From NCBI RefSeq assembly GCF_002844395.1, contig NZ_CP025197.1, positions 2,914,001-2,978,000 on the forward strand: 64,000 nucleotides of DNA, read 5' to 3'. The DNA is from Acetivibrio saccincola. GTDB lineage: Bacteria > Bacillota > Clostridia > Acetivibrionales > Acetivibrionaceae. Made by a program: the position numbers and the translations under genes. The notes beneath the pieces are model-generated. The model saw only the letters and a program-made list of their open reading frames with translations. It searched no databases and was not told the origin of the DNA. Of the stretch, positions 39,133-47,426 are shown piece after piece. Every line of letters begins with the position of its first letter. Position 1 is the first letter of the stretch.

Positions 39133-40491
39133 ATGTTAAGTGAAGAGGTAAGAAATGCCATTGCGTTAAAAAGATTTTCACTGATAAGTCCGATCCTAAA
39201 TGGACAAGTGAATAATCGTAAGGACTATTATGCTCAAATTTCATCAAAACCCGTAGAAATGCCACACTATGGCATAAGAAAATATTCACCTAAAACAATA
39301 GAGTCCTGGTACTGTGATTACATGCGTGGAGGATTGGATGCATTAAAACCCGGATACCGGAAAGACAGGGGTAATTGTAGAAAAATAGATACAGAACTTG
39401 CTGAAAAAATCCTTGAGACGAAAAGAAAATATCCTAAAGCGCCTACTACAATCATCTATGATAAACTAATAAAAAAAGGCATATTAAAAGAAGGGCAAAT
39501 ATCACTTACCACACTATACAGGTTTTTAAAATTTTCAAATCATGAAAGCATTTATGAAACTGAAGAGAAAAAAGAAATTAAAAGATTTGCACATCAATAT
39601 ATAAATGAGTTGTGGTATGGGGATTTAATGTATGGACCTTACATACAGGAAGGCAGGAAGAAAAGAGCCACATACTTATTAGCATATATAGATGATGCAT
39701 CAAGACTTGTACCTCACGGAGAATTTTACTATACACAAAATTTAGAATCGTTAAGGCATTCATTTAAAGAAGCGGTGTTAAAAAGAGGCATACCTTCCTT
39801 GCTCTATACGGACAATGGGAAGATTTACCGTTCACAGCAGTTTGAATTTATGTGCGCGGACGTAGGATGCGCTCTTATACATTCGAAACCCTTTGTTGCA
39901 CATAGCCGGGGAAAAATAGAAAGGTTCTTTTTAACAGTTAGAAAAAGATTTTTATCCCAACTTAATATGAATAAAATTAAGAGTTTAGAAGACCTGAATT
40001 TTGAGTTTTGGAAATGGCTTGATGAGGATTACCATAAGAAGCCTCATTCATCACTTAAAGGGGTAACACCGTTAGACTTTTTTATGTCACAGGCTTCAAG
40101 AATAAAACAATGTACTGACCCTGCACAGTTAGAAGAAAAGCTTCTTTTACGTGTAAAACGCAAAATTAACCATGACGGCACATTTTCCATAAACAATATA
40201 CTGTATGAAACTGACATTAAGTTTGCAGGTTTAAGAGTTGAAGTCAGATATGACCCTCAACGGCTTGACATACCTTTTTGGCCGGTATTCATATACTATG
40301 AAGGCAAGAAAATCGGTGAAGCCTTGCAGGTTAATTTTCATGACAATGCCCATATGAAACGAAGGGGCAGACCTAAAAATTCTGAGTTAATAGTGGATTT
40401 ACAAAATAACGAAGTATCTGTAACACATGCTGACATGCCTAAATCAAAACAAACAATTTCATTTAAAACAATTATGGAAGGAGAGAAATAA
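39133..40491 (+). CDS. DDE-type (Mu/IS481-like) transposase
   Basis: The 452-residue protein starts MLSEEVRNAIALKRFSLISPILNGQ behind AGGAGG; the frame is open 40 codons further up but lacks a ribosome binding site there. It has an N-terminal helix-turn-helix (~10-110), a catalytic RNase-H-fold core with Asp in LWYGDLMYGP, Asp in LLYTDNGKIY and Glu in RGKIERFFLTVRKRFL, and a C-terminal beta-barrel-like region as in Mu transposase. It cuts and joins the transposon ends. Its stop is 2 nt before the ATPase start. Confidence 0.88.
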   Translation: MLSEEVRNAIALKRFSLISPILNGQVNNRKDYYAQISSKPVEMPHYGIRKYSPKTIESWYCDYMRGGLDALKPGYRKDRGNCRKIDTELAEKILETKRKYPKAPTTIIYDKLIKKGILKEGQISLTTLYRFLKFSNHESIYETEEKKEIKRFAHQYINELWYGDLMYGPYIQEGRKKRATYLLAYIDDASRLVPHGEFYYTQNLESLRHSFKEAVLKRGIPSLLYTDNGKIYRSQQFEFMCADVGCALIHSKPFVAHSRGKIERFFLTVRKRFLSQLNMNKIKSLEDLNFEFWKWLDEDYHKKPHSSLKGVTPLDFFMSQASRIKQCTDPAQLEEKLLLRVKRKINHDGTFSINNILYETDIKFAGLRVEVRYDPQRLDIPFWPVFIYYEGKKIGEALQVNFHDNAHMKRRGRPKNSELIVDLQNNEVSVTHADMPKSKQTISFKTIMEGEK

Positions 40492-40493
40492 TT

Positions 40494-41294
40494 ATGTTCA
40501 GACAGTTTTTTGGACTAAAATACAATCCTTTTGGAAAAGAAATTGATATTTCTGATGTTTATGAAAGTGAAGATATTAAGGAATTAAATTCAAGATTTAA
40601 ATATATTCAAAACATCCGGGGAATGTTTCTTTTAGTCGGTGAACCGGGAATGGGAAAATCCACCGCCTTAAGAAAATTTTCAGCCGGGTTAAATCCGGGA
40701 CTTTACAAACCCTGCTATTTTTCTCTCTCAACAGTTACCGTTATGGATTTTTACCGGGGTCTTTTAATATCTTTAGGAGAAGTGCCTTCACATAAGAAGG
40801 TTACAATGTTTCATCAGATACAACAAGCAATAATGTCTTTGTACTATAATCAAAAAATTACTCCGGTTATTATCCTTGACGAGGTACAGATGCTGTCAAA
40901 CAGCATACTTGAAGAATTAAGGCTTTTATTTAACTTTAAAATGGACTCTGAAAATCCTTTTATATTAATATTGTCGGGGCAATCGCAAATCAGGAACAAA
41001 TTACAGTTAGCGGTAAATGCACCTTTAAAGCAGCGTATAGCCGTAAAATACGTAATGCAGGGGTTAAAGCCTGAGGAACTTTCAGACTATATTTTTACAA
41101 GGCTAAAGTCTGCCGGTTTACATGAAAATATATTTACCCAGGCTGCAATTGAAGCTATTTATTCTGCATCAAAAGGCGTACCCCGCCTTGTTAACAGTCT
41201 TGCAACCTCAAGCCTTATGTATGCTTGTTCAATAAAGCAAAAGCATGTAGATGAAGAAATCGTATACCAAGGACAAAAAGATTTTGATATCTAA
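40494..41294 (+). CDS. ExeA/TniB-like AAA ATPase of the transposon
   Basis: The 266-residue protein begins MFRQFFGLKYNPFGKEI, as in the ExeA/AAA_22 family, and has Walker A GEPGMGKST (near residue 48), Walker B VIILDEVQ, a sensor ILILSGQ and arginine-rich C-terminal helices. In Mu, Tn7 and Tn5053 relatives such ATPases (MuB, TnsC, TniB) bind target DNA and activate the transposase. It is coupled to the transposase gene. Confidence 0.88.
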   Translation: MFRQFFGLKYNPFGKEIDISDVYESEDIKELNSRFKYIQNIRGMFLLVGEPGMGKSTALRKFSAGLNPGLYKPCYFSLSTVTVMDFYRGLLISLGEVPSHKKVTMFHQIQQAIMSLYYNQKITPVIILDEVQMLSNSILEELRLLFNFKMDSENPFILILSGQSQIRNKLQLAVNAPLKQRIAVKYVMQGLKPEELSDYIFTRLKSAGLHENIFTQAAIEAIYSASKGVPRLVNSLATSSLMYACSIKQKHVDEEIVYQGQKDFDI

Positions 41295-41501
41295 AATACT
41301 TTTATCTTTAACCGGCAGCCTTAGTACAACGGTTATAAACCGTTTAAGTAATAAATGTTGTGAACTTATTGAATTTATACTTAAAAGTTTTCTATTATCA
41401 ATATTTTGATTAAAATTTTAAGAGCAGTTAATCTGCTCATTTTTATTATACAAATTTGAAAGTGTTATGCAATACTTATTTTTCCAAATTTTATTTTGAA
41501 T

Positions 41502-41625
41502 CCTACTGGAATTTGAAAATTTGATTATCGCGTTCCTATTTTAATTTGAAAATATTCACTAATTTGTGGTAAAATTGACCTAAAATAATTTGAAAATATT
41601 ATCTAATTTAATTTGAAAATTTACA
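41502..41625. repeat. Right-end transposase-binding site array
   Basis: Four copies of a CCTAnnnnAATTTGAAAAT site lie at 41502-41520, 41535-41553, 41579-41597 and 41602-41620, all in one orientation. They are followed by the terminal TTTACA. The 41295-41501 stretch before them is non-coding. Confidence 0.75.
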
Positions 41626-42021
41626 TCTGTTTCTCTAACTTCAAACACTTTAGTTAAAACCTTACCGTCATCTGTTGTAATTTTAAGAGTATTGGAATCA
41701 ATTATTTCATATTCCCATGTATATATATCATCTGAAATGTTATGTATGTGTTTGCCATCAACTGTAAATTCTACAGTATGGTTGATACTTGAACATTCCC
41801 AAATACCAACTAATATTTCAGCTATTTCTTGTTTTTTGGATTGTTCTTTCTCTGATTCTTCGATTTCGATAAGTTCCTTTTCTTTTTGTATTTGGGCTAT
41901 CATTTCGTCAACTAATTTCTTATCTTTGTAGTAAGAATAATTAAGATTACCGGTTTTACTTTTGTATTCCAGGATATAATCGTTATTTGATTCAATTATC
42001 TCAAACTCATATTCATCGGGC
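41626..42021 (-). pseudogene. Orphan gene fragment trapped between two mobile elements
   Basis: A minus-strand open frame runs through the whole gap: it enters from the IS3 end as GGQPDEYEFEIIESNNDYILEYKS, continues through a charged helix (QIQKEKELIEIEESEKEQSKKQ) and a beta-rich part (GIWECSSINHTVEFTVDGKHIHN), and leaves at KVFEVRETD into the transposon right end. Both start and stop codons of the original gene are missing. The GIWE...TVEFTVDGK part resembles lipocalin-like/DUF-type extracytoplasmic domains. The reading frame itself is not broken, so the truncation looks recent. Confidence 0.65.
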
Positions 42022-42135
42022 TGACCCCCTAAAATTGGAGAATATCCACTTGATTCTTTCTCAGTAATAGTGAAGCTATAATTTTCTACCTAATGGTAAA
42101 TAATACCATCCAATAGTTTTAAGACGATTGCCTAT

Positions 42136-42249
42136 CCAACCTCCTCCAATTTTAGCTGCCTTCCTTATGCTGTCAAGGGCAAGGGCTAAAGCCTGCTTCG
42201 CACCCTTGACACCAATTGCGGAAGCCTGCTTATTTGTAGCTGAGGTTGG
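42136..42249. repeat. Nested palindrome in the IS3 element
   Basis: CCAACCTC / GAGGTTGG (42136-42143, 42242-42249) enclose GTCAAGGG / CCCTTGAC (42172-42179, 42203-42210) with a small inner GGC...GCC stem. The layout and the GTCAAGG core resemble 8314-8397 in the ISLre2 element. Confidence 0.5.
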
Positions 42250-42266
42250 CTAGTAGGATTACAGTA

Positions 42267-43232
42267 TTAGGCGATAAGAGGTTGGACTGAGTTAGCTAAT
42301 TGCCCTTTTGTAAAGGCTTTGTAAAACTCATTAGGAGCCATATACTTTATACTGCTATGTCTACGCCTATTGTTGTAGTAATCAATGTATTCACTAATAG
42401 CCCCATATACTTCCATAAAGCTGTCAAATTCATGGCGGCTGTAGCATTCATCTTCTAGAATAGAGTGGAATGACTCTATATAGGCATTCATATTAGGTGT
42501 TTTTACAGGAATTCTTTCATGCTTTATATTCCATCTATCACAAGTTTCTTTAAACAGTTTAGCAATAAATTGGGGCCCATTGTCTGTTCTTATCACCGGC
42601 ATTTTCATACCGGGAGTTAAGTTACGTTTTTTAAGGGCATTTATAAGTACCCTGCAGGCATCCTTTGCCGTGGCGCTTAATCCTACATGGTAACCTACTA
42701 TCGATCTATCAAATACATCTATGGCTGATAGTTGGAAGAAAAATTGACTGGTTCCGGCAATGTAGCCATACTTTAAATCCATTTGCCAAAGCTGATTAGG
42801 GCCAGTTATTTTCTCTCGTTTAGCGAGCTTCTTAGGACGTTTGGGATATATTTTTCGCTGGGGACGTAAAATATCAAGTTCTTTGCAAAGCCGGTAGACT
42901 TTTTTGTGATTGATTACTAGTTTATAATCCTTTTTTAAGCAATACTTAAGTTTTTTATATCCATAGGGAAAACCATCACCGGCTATAAGCTCACAAAGGT
43001 ATTCTTTGATAAGTTCATCCGGTATCTTTTCTCCCTTTTTGTTCAGTGAATAGCCTGGTATTTTACGTCCCGTCTGCTTTTTTGTTGATGTTTGTTCCCC
43101 TTTGCTTTCTTTAGTGATGTTGTAGTAATAGGTGGATGCAGCTAGACCGACAGAGTTGAGAACAGTAGTTGCGTTGTATCCCTTTTCTATCCACCTCTTA
43201 GCAATGGCAACTCTGCCGGTTACCGAGGGTTT
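42267..43232 (-). CDS. IS3-family transposase OrfB, made by frameshifting
   Basis: The frame is open from 43232, just after an in-frame TAA, to the stop at 42267: 321 codons. It contains the IS3 integrase core with Asp in LWQMDLKYGYI, Asp in IRTDNGPQF and Glu in YIESFHSILEDE, preceded by the HTH_21 region (ELIAGDGFPYGYKKLKYCL). Before the codon of MDLKYGYI at 42782 there is no ATG, GTG or TTG in frame, so the first ~150 residues can only be translated by a -1 shift from orfA. Confidence 0.85.
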   Translation of the reverse strand, partial: KPSVTGRVAIAKRWIEKGYNATTVLNSVGLAASTYYYNITKESKGEQTSTKKQTGRKIPGYSLNKKGEKIPDELIKEYLCELIAGDGFPYGYKKLKYCLKKDYKLVINHKKVYRLCKELDILRPQRKIYPKRPKKLAKREKITGPNQLWQMDLKYGYIAGTSQFFFQLSAIDVFDRSIVGYHVGLSATAKDACRVLINALKKRNLTPGMKMPVIRTDNGPQFIAKLFKETCDRWNIKHERIPVKTPNMNAYIESFHSILEDECYSRHEFDSFMEVYGAISEYIDYYNNRRRHSSIKYMAPNEFYKAFTKGQLANSVQPLIA

Positions 43233-43537
43233 TTACAATTCATCAAGTCCTTTAGAATTGCCAATTGTAGTTCTTTCTCGGCAAGAAGACGTTTTAATCT
43301 GTCATTTTCTGTACTTACTTCTTTAAGCTGTTTTTCCATGGCTTTGTACCGTTCTTCTTTTGCTTTGGGCAGAGGTTTTACGGAACCTCTTTGGCGTTGT
43401 TTTTTCAGCCAGGTATGGATAGTAGTTGTTGCTATCTCATGCCTCCGGGCTACTAGAGCTACGTTGCCTGTCTCCTGACATTCTTTTATAATTTGTTCTT
43501 TAAATTCATCACTGTACTGATTTTTTGTCACTCTCAT
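43220..43537 (-). CDS. IS3-family transposase OrfA
   Basis: The 105-residue protein has a helix-turn-helix (YSDEFKEQIIKECQETGNVALVARRHEIATTTIHTWLKKQ, residues ~8-48) and a C-terminal leucine-zipper-like coiled coil (EKQLKEVSTENDRLKRLLAEKELQLAILKDL). It binds the IS ends. The stop overlaps orfB by 13 nt, and the A5C3 run at 43227-43234 is the likely -1 shift site. Confidence 0.88.
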   Translation of the reverse strand: MRVTKNQYSDEFKEQIIKECQETGNVALVARRHEIATTTIHTWLKKQRQRGSVKPLPKAKEERYKAMEKQLKEVSTENDRLKRLLAEKELQLAILKDLMNCKNPR

Positions 43538-43596
43538 TACCCCCTACTTCAATACTAACATATTCGTGCATTTTCTCCAAAGGTTCTAGGGGGCTA

Positions 43597-44042
43597 AATA
43601 GATACAACATAAGCCTAAGTCTCCCTTGATAAAGTGAAACATAAAAAATTGGCTGACCGGGTCCTTGGCGGGTATTGAATATGGGTATATATGTCTGGCC
43701 GACCGAATAGGTGGTAGGATTAATCCAACCGCCTACAACAATCTTTTCGCCCAGATTGCTAAAGAAACTCCCATCATTTTCTGCTATAAGATGGGTCTTT
43801 TCAGAAGTCGGATTAACAATATTTTGCCTGAAGTATCTTCCGAATCTTCCAGCAATAAGGTTTGCCGATGTCCCTGACCAGCCGGAGATGGTAAAATGTC
43901 TGCCATGTCCCGATGAGTCTATAAGCTGAAGATTTTCGTCTGGTGTTTTTTCATTAAATCGCCATAAAGCAGACGTCCTTGATGTTACAGGAAACTCACC
44001 GGTAAAATCCTCTTGGTTTGTCAGGATTGATTTTATCGCCAT
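43597..44042 (-). pseudogene. Phage tail-associated LamG/concanavalin-like protein, cut by the IS3 element
   Basis: About 148 codons from ATG 44042 encode a beta-rich domain of the LamG type (LWRFNEKTPDENLQLIDSSGHGRHFTISGWSG ... IVVGGWINPTTYSVGQTYIPIFNTR). At LRLMLY the IS3 right end begins; the frame continues 29 codons into the IS and stops at 43509. It lies after the distal tail gene, where host-contact proteins are usually encoded. Confidence 0.75.
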
Positions 44043-44046
44043 GTTA

Positions 44047-44820
44047 TCACCTCCATCTGCTTTTTGCCTGTATTTTTAACTCAGTAAAGGTCGCGTTTTC
44101 TGCGGCAATCTCAATATGATTAACACCTTTCCTGAGAATTGGAAAATTCAGATCCTGCAGGCTGGGAAGACCATTTCTCAAGGTTCGGCCTGTTTCATCA
44201 ATAACCTTAGCTGTTACCATGCCGGAGTCGACAATCAGAGTTTCACCTTCAGATAATGAGCCAACAATTAGCAATTCCTCGCCGTTTGTAATAAGCGAAA
44301 TATAGCTTGATGAGGACGTTGATATCAAACCCTTCAAGAGATAAACCGGATTGGAATCCGTATTTCCTTTAACCCTCTCCAACTCATGCAGACCTGTTTC
44401 AGAAAGAACAAATATCTCATCTTCCAACGCGTAAACATACGGGTCGGGACAAACAAACCGAAGTTCAAAGCTGCCCGCTGTCCGCAATATCCGCTCACAG
44501 TCAACCGCTTCTGATAAGCGAGCCATGAAATATCGGTCGGGCAAATCATCTATAACAAGTTGCTTAAGCCCGTTTTCCGGATTTAACCATTCTGCAACAT
44601 TATCAAGAACCGATACAAGCTCAGCAAAACTGCGCTGGGGAAGCACACTACAGCTAATTATTATGTTTCGTTCTGATATGTCGCAGCCAAAATCTGCAAT
44701 ACCTGCTTTGCCCGGCACAGTTTCAAAGGAATTGCGCAGGGCAGGGGAGACCTGCCATTTGGTAAGTCTTGCTCGTATTTTCATACTTTGCGACGATATT
44801 CCATTGTAGATAAATCCCAT
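44047..44820 (-). CDS. Phage distal tail (Dit) protein
   Basis: The 257-residue protein begins MGFIYNGISSQSMKIRARL, the pattern of Dit-type tail proteins, which form the hub between tail tube and tip of siphophages. The N-terminal half is the ring-forming domain (SVLDNVAEWLNPENGLKQLVIDDLPDRYFMARL, typical), with a galectin-like second half. It follows the tape measure gene, as in HK97-type phages. Confidence 0.82.
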   Translation of the reverse strand: MGFIYNGISSQSMKIRARLTKWQVSPALRNSFETVPGKAGIADFGCDISERNIIISCSVLPQRSFAELVSVLDNVAEWLNPENGLKQLVIDDLPDRYFMARLSEAVDCERILRTAGSFELRFVCPDPYVYALEDEIFVLSETGLHELERVKGNTDSNPVYLLKGLISTSSSSYISLITNGEELLIVGSLSEGETLIVDSGMVTAKVIDETGRTLRNGLPSLQDLNFPILRKGVNHIEIAAENATFTELKIQAKSRWR

Positions 44821-44833
44821 ATGCTTCCCTCCA

Positions 44834-47020
44834 TTACGCTGTTATAAAACGTCCCTGCGCCCTTGAACCTGTCTGCATCAGGTTATATAACTCCTGTGAA
44901 ATCCTACGTATGTCTTCTTCACCACGAACAATCATCTGCTGCACCACAACAAGCGGCCCAGAAGCTAAATCGCTAAATCCACCTCTTCCACTTACACTAA
45001 TATCAGGAGATATATTAAAATCTGTCGGCACTGCATTTTGCATATCGTCTGCCACTCTGGCCATAGTCTTGTCAAATCCCTCACCAATACCCAGTGCCAT
45101 ATTGCCGCCAATACCTTCAAAAACAGTGGACGGAGATCTGATTCCAAGAAAATTCTTTACTCCATCAACAATACCGGAAAAGAAACCGGAAACCTTATCC
45201 TTAATCCAGCTACCAAGGCTTTTAATACCTTCCCAGATGCCTTTTACAATGTTCTTACCAATCTCAACCACTGAAACAACCGCCTTGCCCAAGCCTTCTA
45301 TAATAGCCGCAACAATCTGAGGTAAAGACTTTACTAGTTCTGGAATGGCTTTCACAAGCCCGGCAGCAAGCTGTACGATAAGCGTAATTCCCAATTCTAT
45401 GATCTTCGGCATATTGTTCGTCACAAAGTCAATGATTGTTGTAATTATCCTCGGCAGTGCTTCAATTAGTTCTGGCAATGCATTTAAAAGTCCCTGCGCC
45501 AGTCCTTGAATCAATGTAAAAGCAGCTTCAAGGATTTTGTCCATATTATCCAGCAGCCCTTGCACAATGGTGATCACTGCTTGAACCGCTGCTGGAATTA
45601 GCTCCGGTAATGCTTCTCCAAGCCCCATTACCAACGCTGTGATTAGCTGCACCGCTGCATCAATGAGTAAAGGCAGGTTATCAATGAGTGTACCTGCAAT
45701 GGTCATGACTGCATCTACTGCCGCCGGGATCAGCTCCGGCAGCAGGCTCAAGAGAGTTTGAAGCACCTGAGAGAACAATTCAGTTACAGTTTGCAACAGC
45801 ACGGGAAGCAGATCTTTGACTGCTGAGATAATCGCACCGGTTGCCTCCGGCAGAGCAGCCACTATATTTTCCAAAACCGGTACAATATTTTTAACTACAG
45901 CCTGAAAGGCATCCACAAGATTTTGTGTTAGGTTCGTCATATCAGCGTTCGCATTGCCAAGTCCTGCTATAAACGAACTTAGAGAGGCTTGTAAAAGACC
46001 AATGGAACCGCTGATGGTCTGGGTAGACTCTCTTGCGAAGTTGCCAGCATACTGTTCGGTTTTTTCAAAAAACATCTGCATGGCGATCTCGGCCTTTTCG
46101 GCATTGGTTGCGCTATTCCAGGCAAAATCCAGCCCTTTTGCAAGAGCATAAGCTTCGATGGTAGTGGCGTTCATGGCGACACCTAGATTATCCATCATGG
46201 TGAAGTTACCCTTGGCTGCGCCAGCGATGGATTCCATGGCAGTCTGCATGTCAATGCCCATAACCGAAGCCATATCTGCCGCCCGTTGCATGGCCTTCTC
46301 AGTAAGCTCCAGACTTTTTTGCTGATCGACACCAGCACCCTGAAACAGTGCGCCCATTTTGTTGGCGGTGGCAAGGTACTCGGATTGGGACAAGCCCAGG
46401 TTCTTGTAAGCTTCTTCTCCTGTTTTCTGGATACGTGCAGCATATTCGCCAAACACAGCTTCAGAACCGCCAAGGTTCTGCTCAAGCTCACCAAACTGCT
46501 CCACGACCTCTTTTCCCAGCTTGATGGCAGCCGCGCCCGCTGCGGCTGCTGCAGCACCCATAGCCGCGCCAACACCTTTAAGGACACTGCCCAGTTTCTC
46601 AAATTTCGAGCCGGATTTTTCGGCATTGTCTCCACTTTCCTTCAATTCGTCCCCAAGCTCGTCTGCACTTTCAGCAGACTGTTCGAGCTCGCGCTCCATT
46701 TTGTTCAGTTCGGCTTTTGCATTATTAAGCTGTATTTGCCACGACTGAGTACGTCTGTCGGTCTCCCCGAAAGAGGAGGCGGCGTTGGCAAGCGCTTTCT
46801 CCAAAGTAGCAATTTTTTCTTTCTGCAATTCGATTTCTTTATTCAGCACCTTGTTTCTTGCAGTAACAGCTTCAACTGATTTATCTTGCTTATCAAACTG
46901 AGATGCAACCAGGTTCATCTCGCTGCCCAGTACCTTAAAACTTTGGTTGATCTCACGAATGGCGTTCTTAAATTCCTTTTCGCCTTCAATCCCAATCTTC
47001 AAGCCAAAATTGTCTGCCAC
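44834..47020 (-). CDS. Phage tail tape measure protein
   Basis: About 728 residues. An N-terminal coiled coil (~15-150: EFKNAIREINQSFKVLGSEMN, LQKEKIATLEKALANAASS) is followed by an Ala-rich hydrophobic stretch (GAAMGAAAAAAGAAAIKLG), the TMP/PhageMin_Tail core (YLATANKMGALFQGAGVDQQKSLELTEKAMQRAADMASVMG), and repeated amphipathic helices (LPELIPAAVDAVMTIAGTLIDNLP and like, ~390-610) that set tail length. GTG 47020 follows AAAGGAGG; upstream in-frame codons precede that site. A plus-strand toxin-antitoxin module separates it from the tail chaperone genes. Confidence 0.88.
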   Translation of the reverse strand: MADNFGLKIGIEGEKEFKNAIREINQSFKVLGSEMNLVASQFDKQDKSVEAVTARNKVLNKEIELQKEKIATLEKALANAASSFGETDRRTQSWQIQLNNAKAELNKMERELEQSAESADELGDELKESGDNAEKSGSKFEKLGSVLKGVGAAMGAAAAAAGAAAIKLGKEVVEQFGELEQNLGGSEAVFGEYAARIQKTGEEAYKNLGLSQSEYLATANKMGALFQGAGVDQQKSLELTEKAMQRAADMASVMGIDMQTAMESIAGAAKGNFTMMDNLGVAMNATTIEAYALAKGLDFAWNSATNAEKAEIAMQMFFEKTEQYAGNFARESTQTISGSIGLLQASLSSFIAGLGNANADMTNLTQNLVDAFQAVVKNIVPVLENIVAALPEATGAIISAVKDLLPVLLQTVTELFSQVLQTLLSLLPELIPAAVDAVMTIAGTLIDNLPLLIDAAVQLITALVMGLGEALPELIPAAVQAVITIVQGLLDNMDKILEAAFTLIQGLAQGLLNALPELIEALPRIITTIIDFVTNNMPKIIELGITLIVQLAAGLVKAIPELVKSLPQIVAAIIEGLGKAVVSVVEIGKNIVKGIWEGIKSLGSWIKDKVSGFFSGIVDGVKNFLGIRSPSTVFEGIGGNMALGIGEGFDKTMARVADDMQNAVPTDFNISPDISVSGRGGFSDLASGPLVVVQQMIVRGEEDIRRISQELYNLMQTGSRAQGRFITA

Positions 47021-47066
47021 ATAACCGCCTCCTTTCGAGTAAAAATTAAAAAATTTTAAAAGGCTA

Positions 47067-47095
47067 TTGTATTTCAATGCGGTTTGGCATATACT
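47067..47095 (+). promoter_or_regulatory. Promoter of the AbrB/PIN module, with a repeat that may be its operator
   Basis: TTGTAT and TATACT are 17 nt apart. Just downstream (47100-47123) is TAGGGAAAGTAGGGAATTTC, a short direct repeat running into a near-palindrome, a candidate autoregulation site. The module therefore has its own promoter against the direction of the phage operon. Confidence 0.6.
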
Positions 47096-47153
47096 AATAG
47101 TAGGGAAAGTAGGGAATTTCCTGCTTTTCAAATCCTAAAAAGGAGGACTTAGC

Positions 47154-47426
47154 ATGAACGTTCCCATAGTTGATAATGCAAAGGTAATGGCAAAAGGCCA
47201 GATCACGCTGCCAAAAGATATCCGCTCCAAACTTCGCCTTTCCACCGGAGACCGCGTCACCCTCATTTGCGAGGAAGACCGGGTTATTCTTATGAACTCC
47301 GCTGTCTACGCCATGAAAATGCTACAGAAAGAAATGGAGGGCGAAGCGGAAAAAGCCGGGATCCGCAATGATGACGATGTTATGGATCTGGTGAAGGACG
47401 TCCGCGCGGAGATTGAAGGTCTATGA
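47154..47426 (+). CDS. AbrB/MazE-type antitoxin
   Basis: The 90-residue protein has the SpoVT/AbrB swapped-hairpin fold at ~5-50 (AKVMAKGQITLPKDIRSKLRLSTGDRVTLI), a DNA-binding domain, and an acidic C-terminal helix (EMEGEAEKAGIRNDDDVMDLVKDVR) suited to blocking the toxin. AAAGGAGG precedes ATG 47154. Its stop overlaps the toxin start (ATGA). Confidence 0.85.
   Translation: MNVPIVDNAKVMAKGQITLPKDIRSKLRLSTGDRVTLICEEDRVILMNSAVYAMKMLQKEMEGEAEKAGIRNDDDVMDLVKDVRAEIEGL

Larger units (their letters stand above)
38217..41625 (+). mobile_element. Three-gene Mu/Tn7-like transposon (DUF6431 - DDE transposase - ATPase)
   Basis: The ends are 5'-TGTAGATTTTC on the left and, read inward from the right, 5'-TGTAAATTTTC. 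Each end holds several copies of an ~19-bp site, as in Mu- and Tn7-like elements. Within lie a zinc-ribbon DUF6431 protein, a DDE transposase and an ExeA/TniB-like ATPase in one direction. The 5-bp flanks (TGAGT / TCTGT) differ and the interrupted genes do not continue across the element. Confidence 0.8.
42022..43596 (-). mobile_element. IS3-family insertion sequence
   Basis: The ends are inverted: TGACCCCCTAAAATTGGAGA on the left (42022) and, read inward from the right (43596), TAGCCCCCTAGAACCTTTGG followed by AGAA. Inside are orfA and a -1 frame orfB on the minus strand. About 245 nt of non-coding DNA after orfB contains a palindromic element. The flanking bases do not match, and the left flank (gene fragment) and right flank (phage tail gene) are unrelated. 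Confidence 0.75.

Noticed and set aside
42029-42155. A separate MITE bounded by CTAAAATTGGAG and its inverted copy
   Set aside because: The left arm is part of the IS3 end and no target duplication is seen, so the second arm is more simply an internal repeat of the IS.
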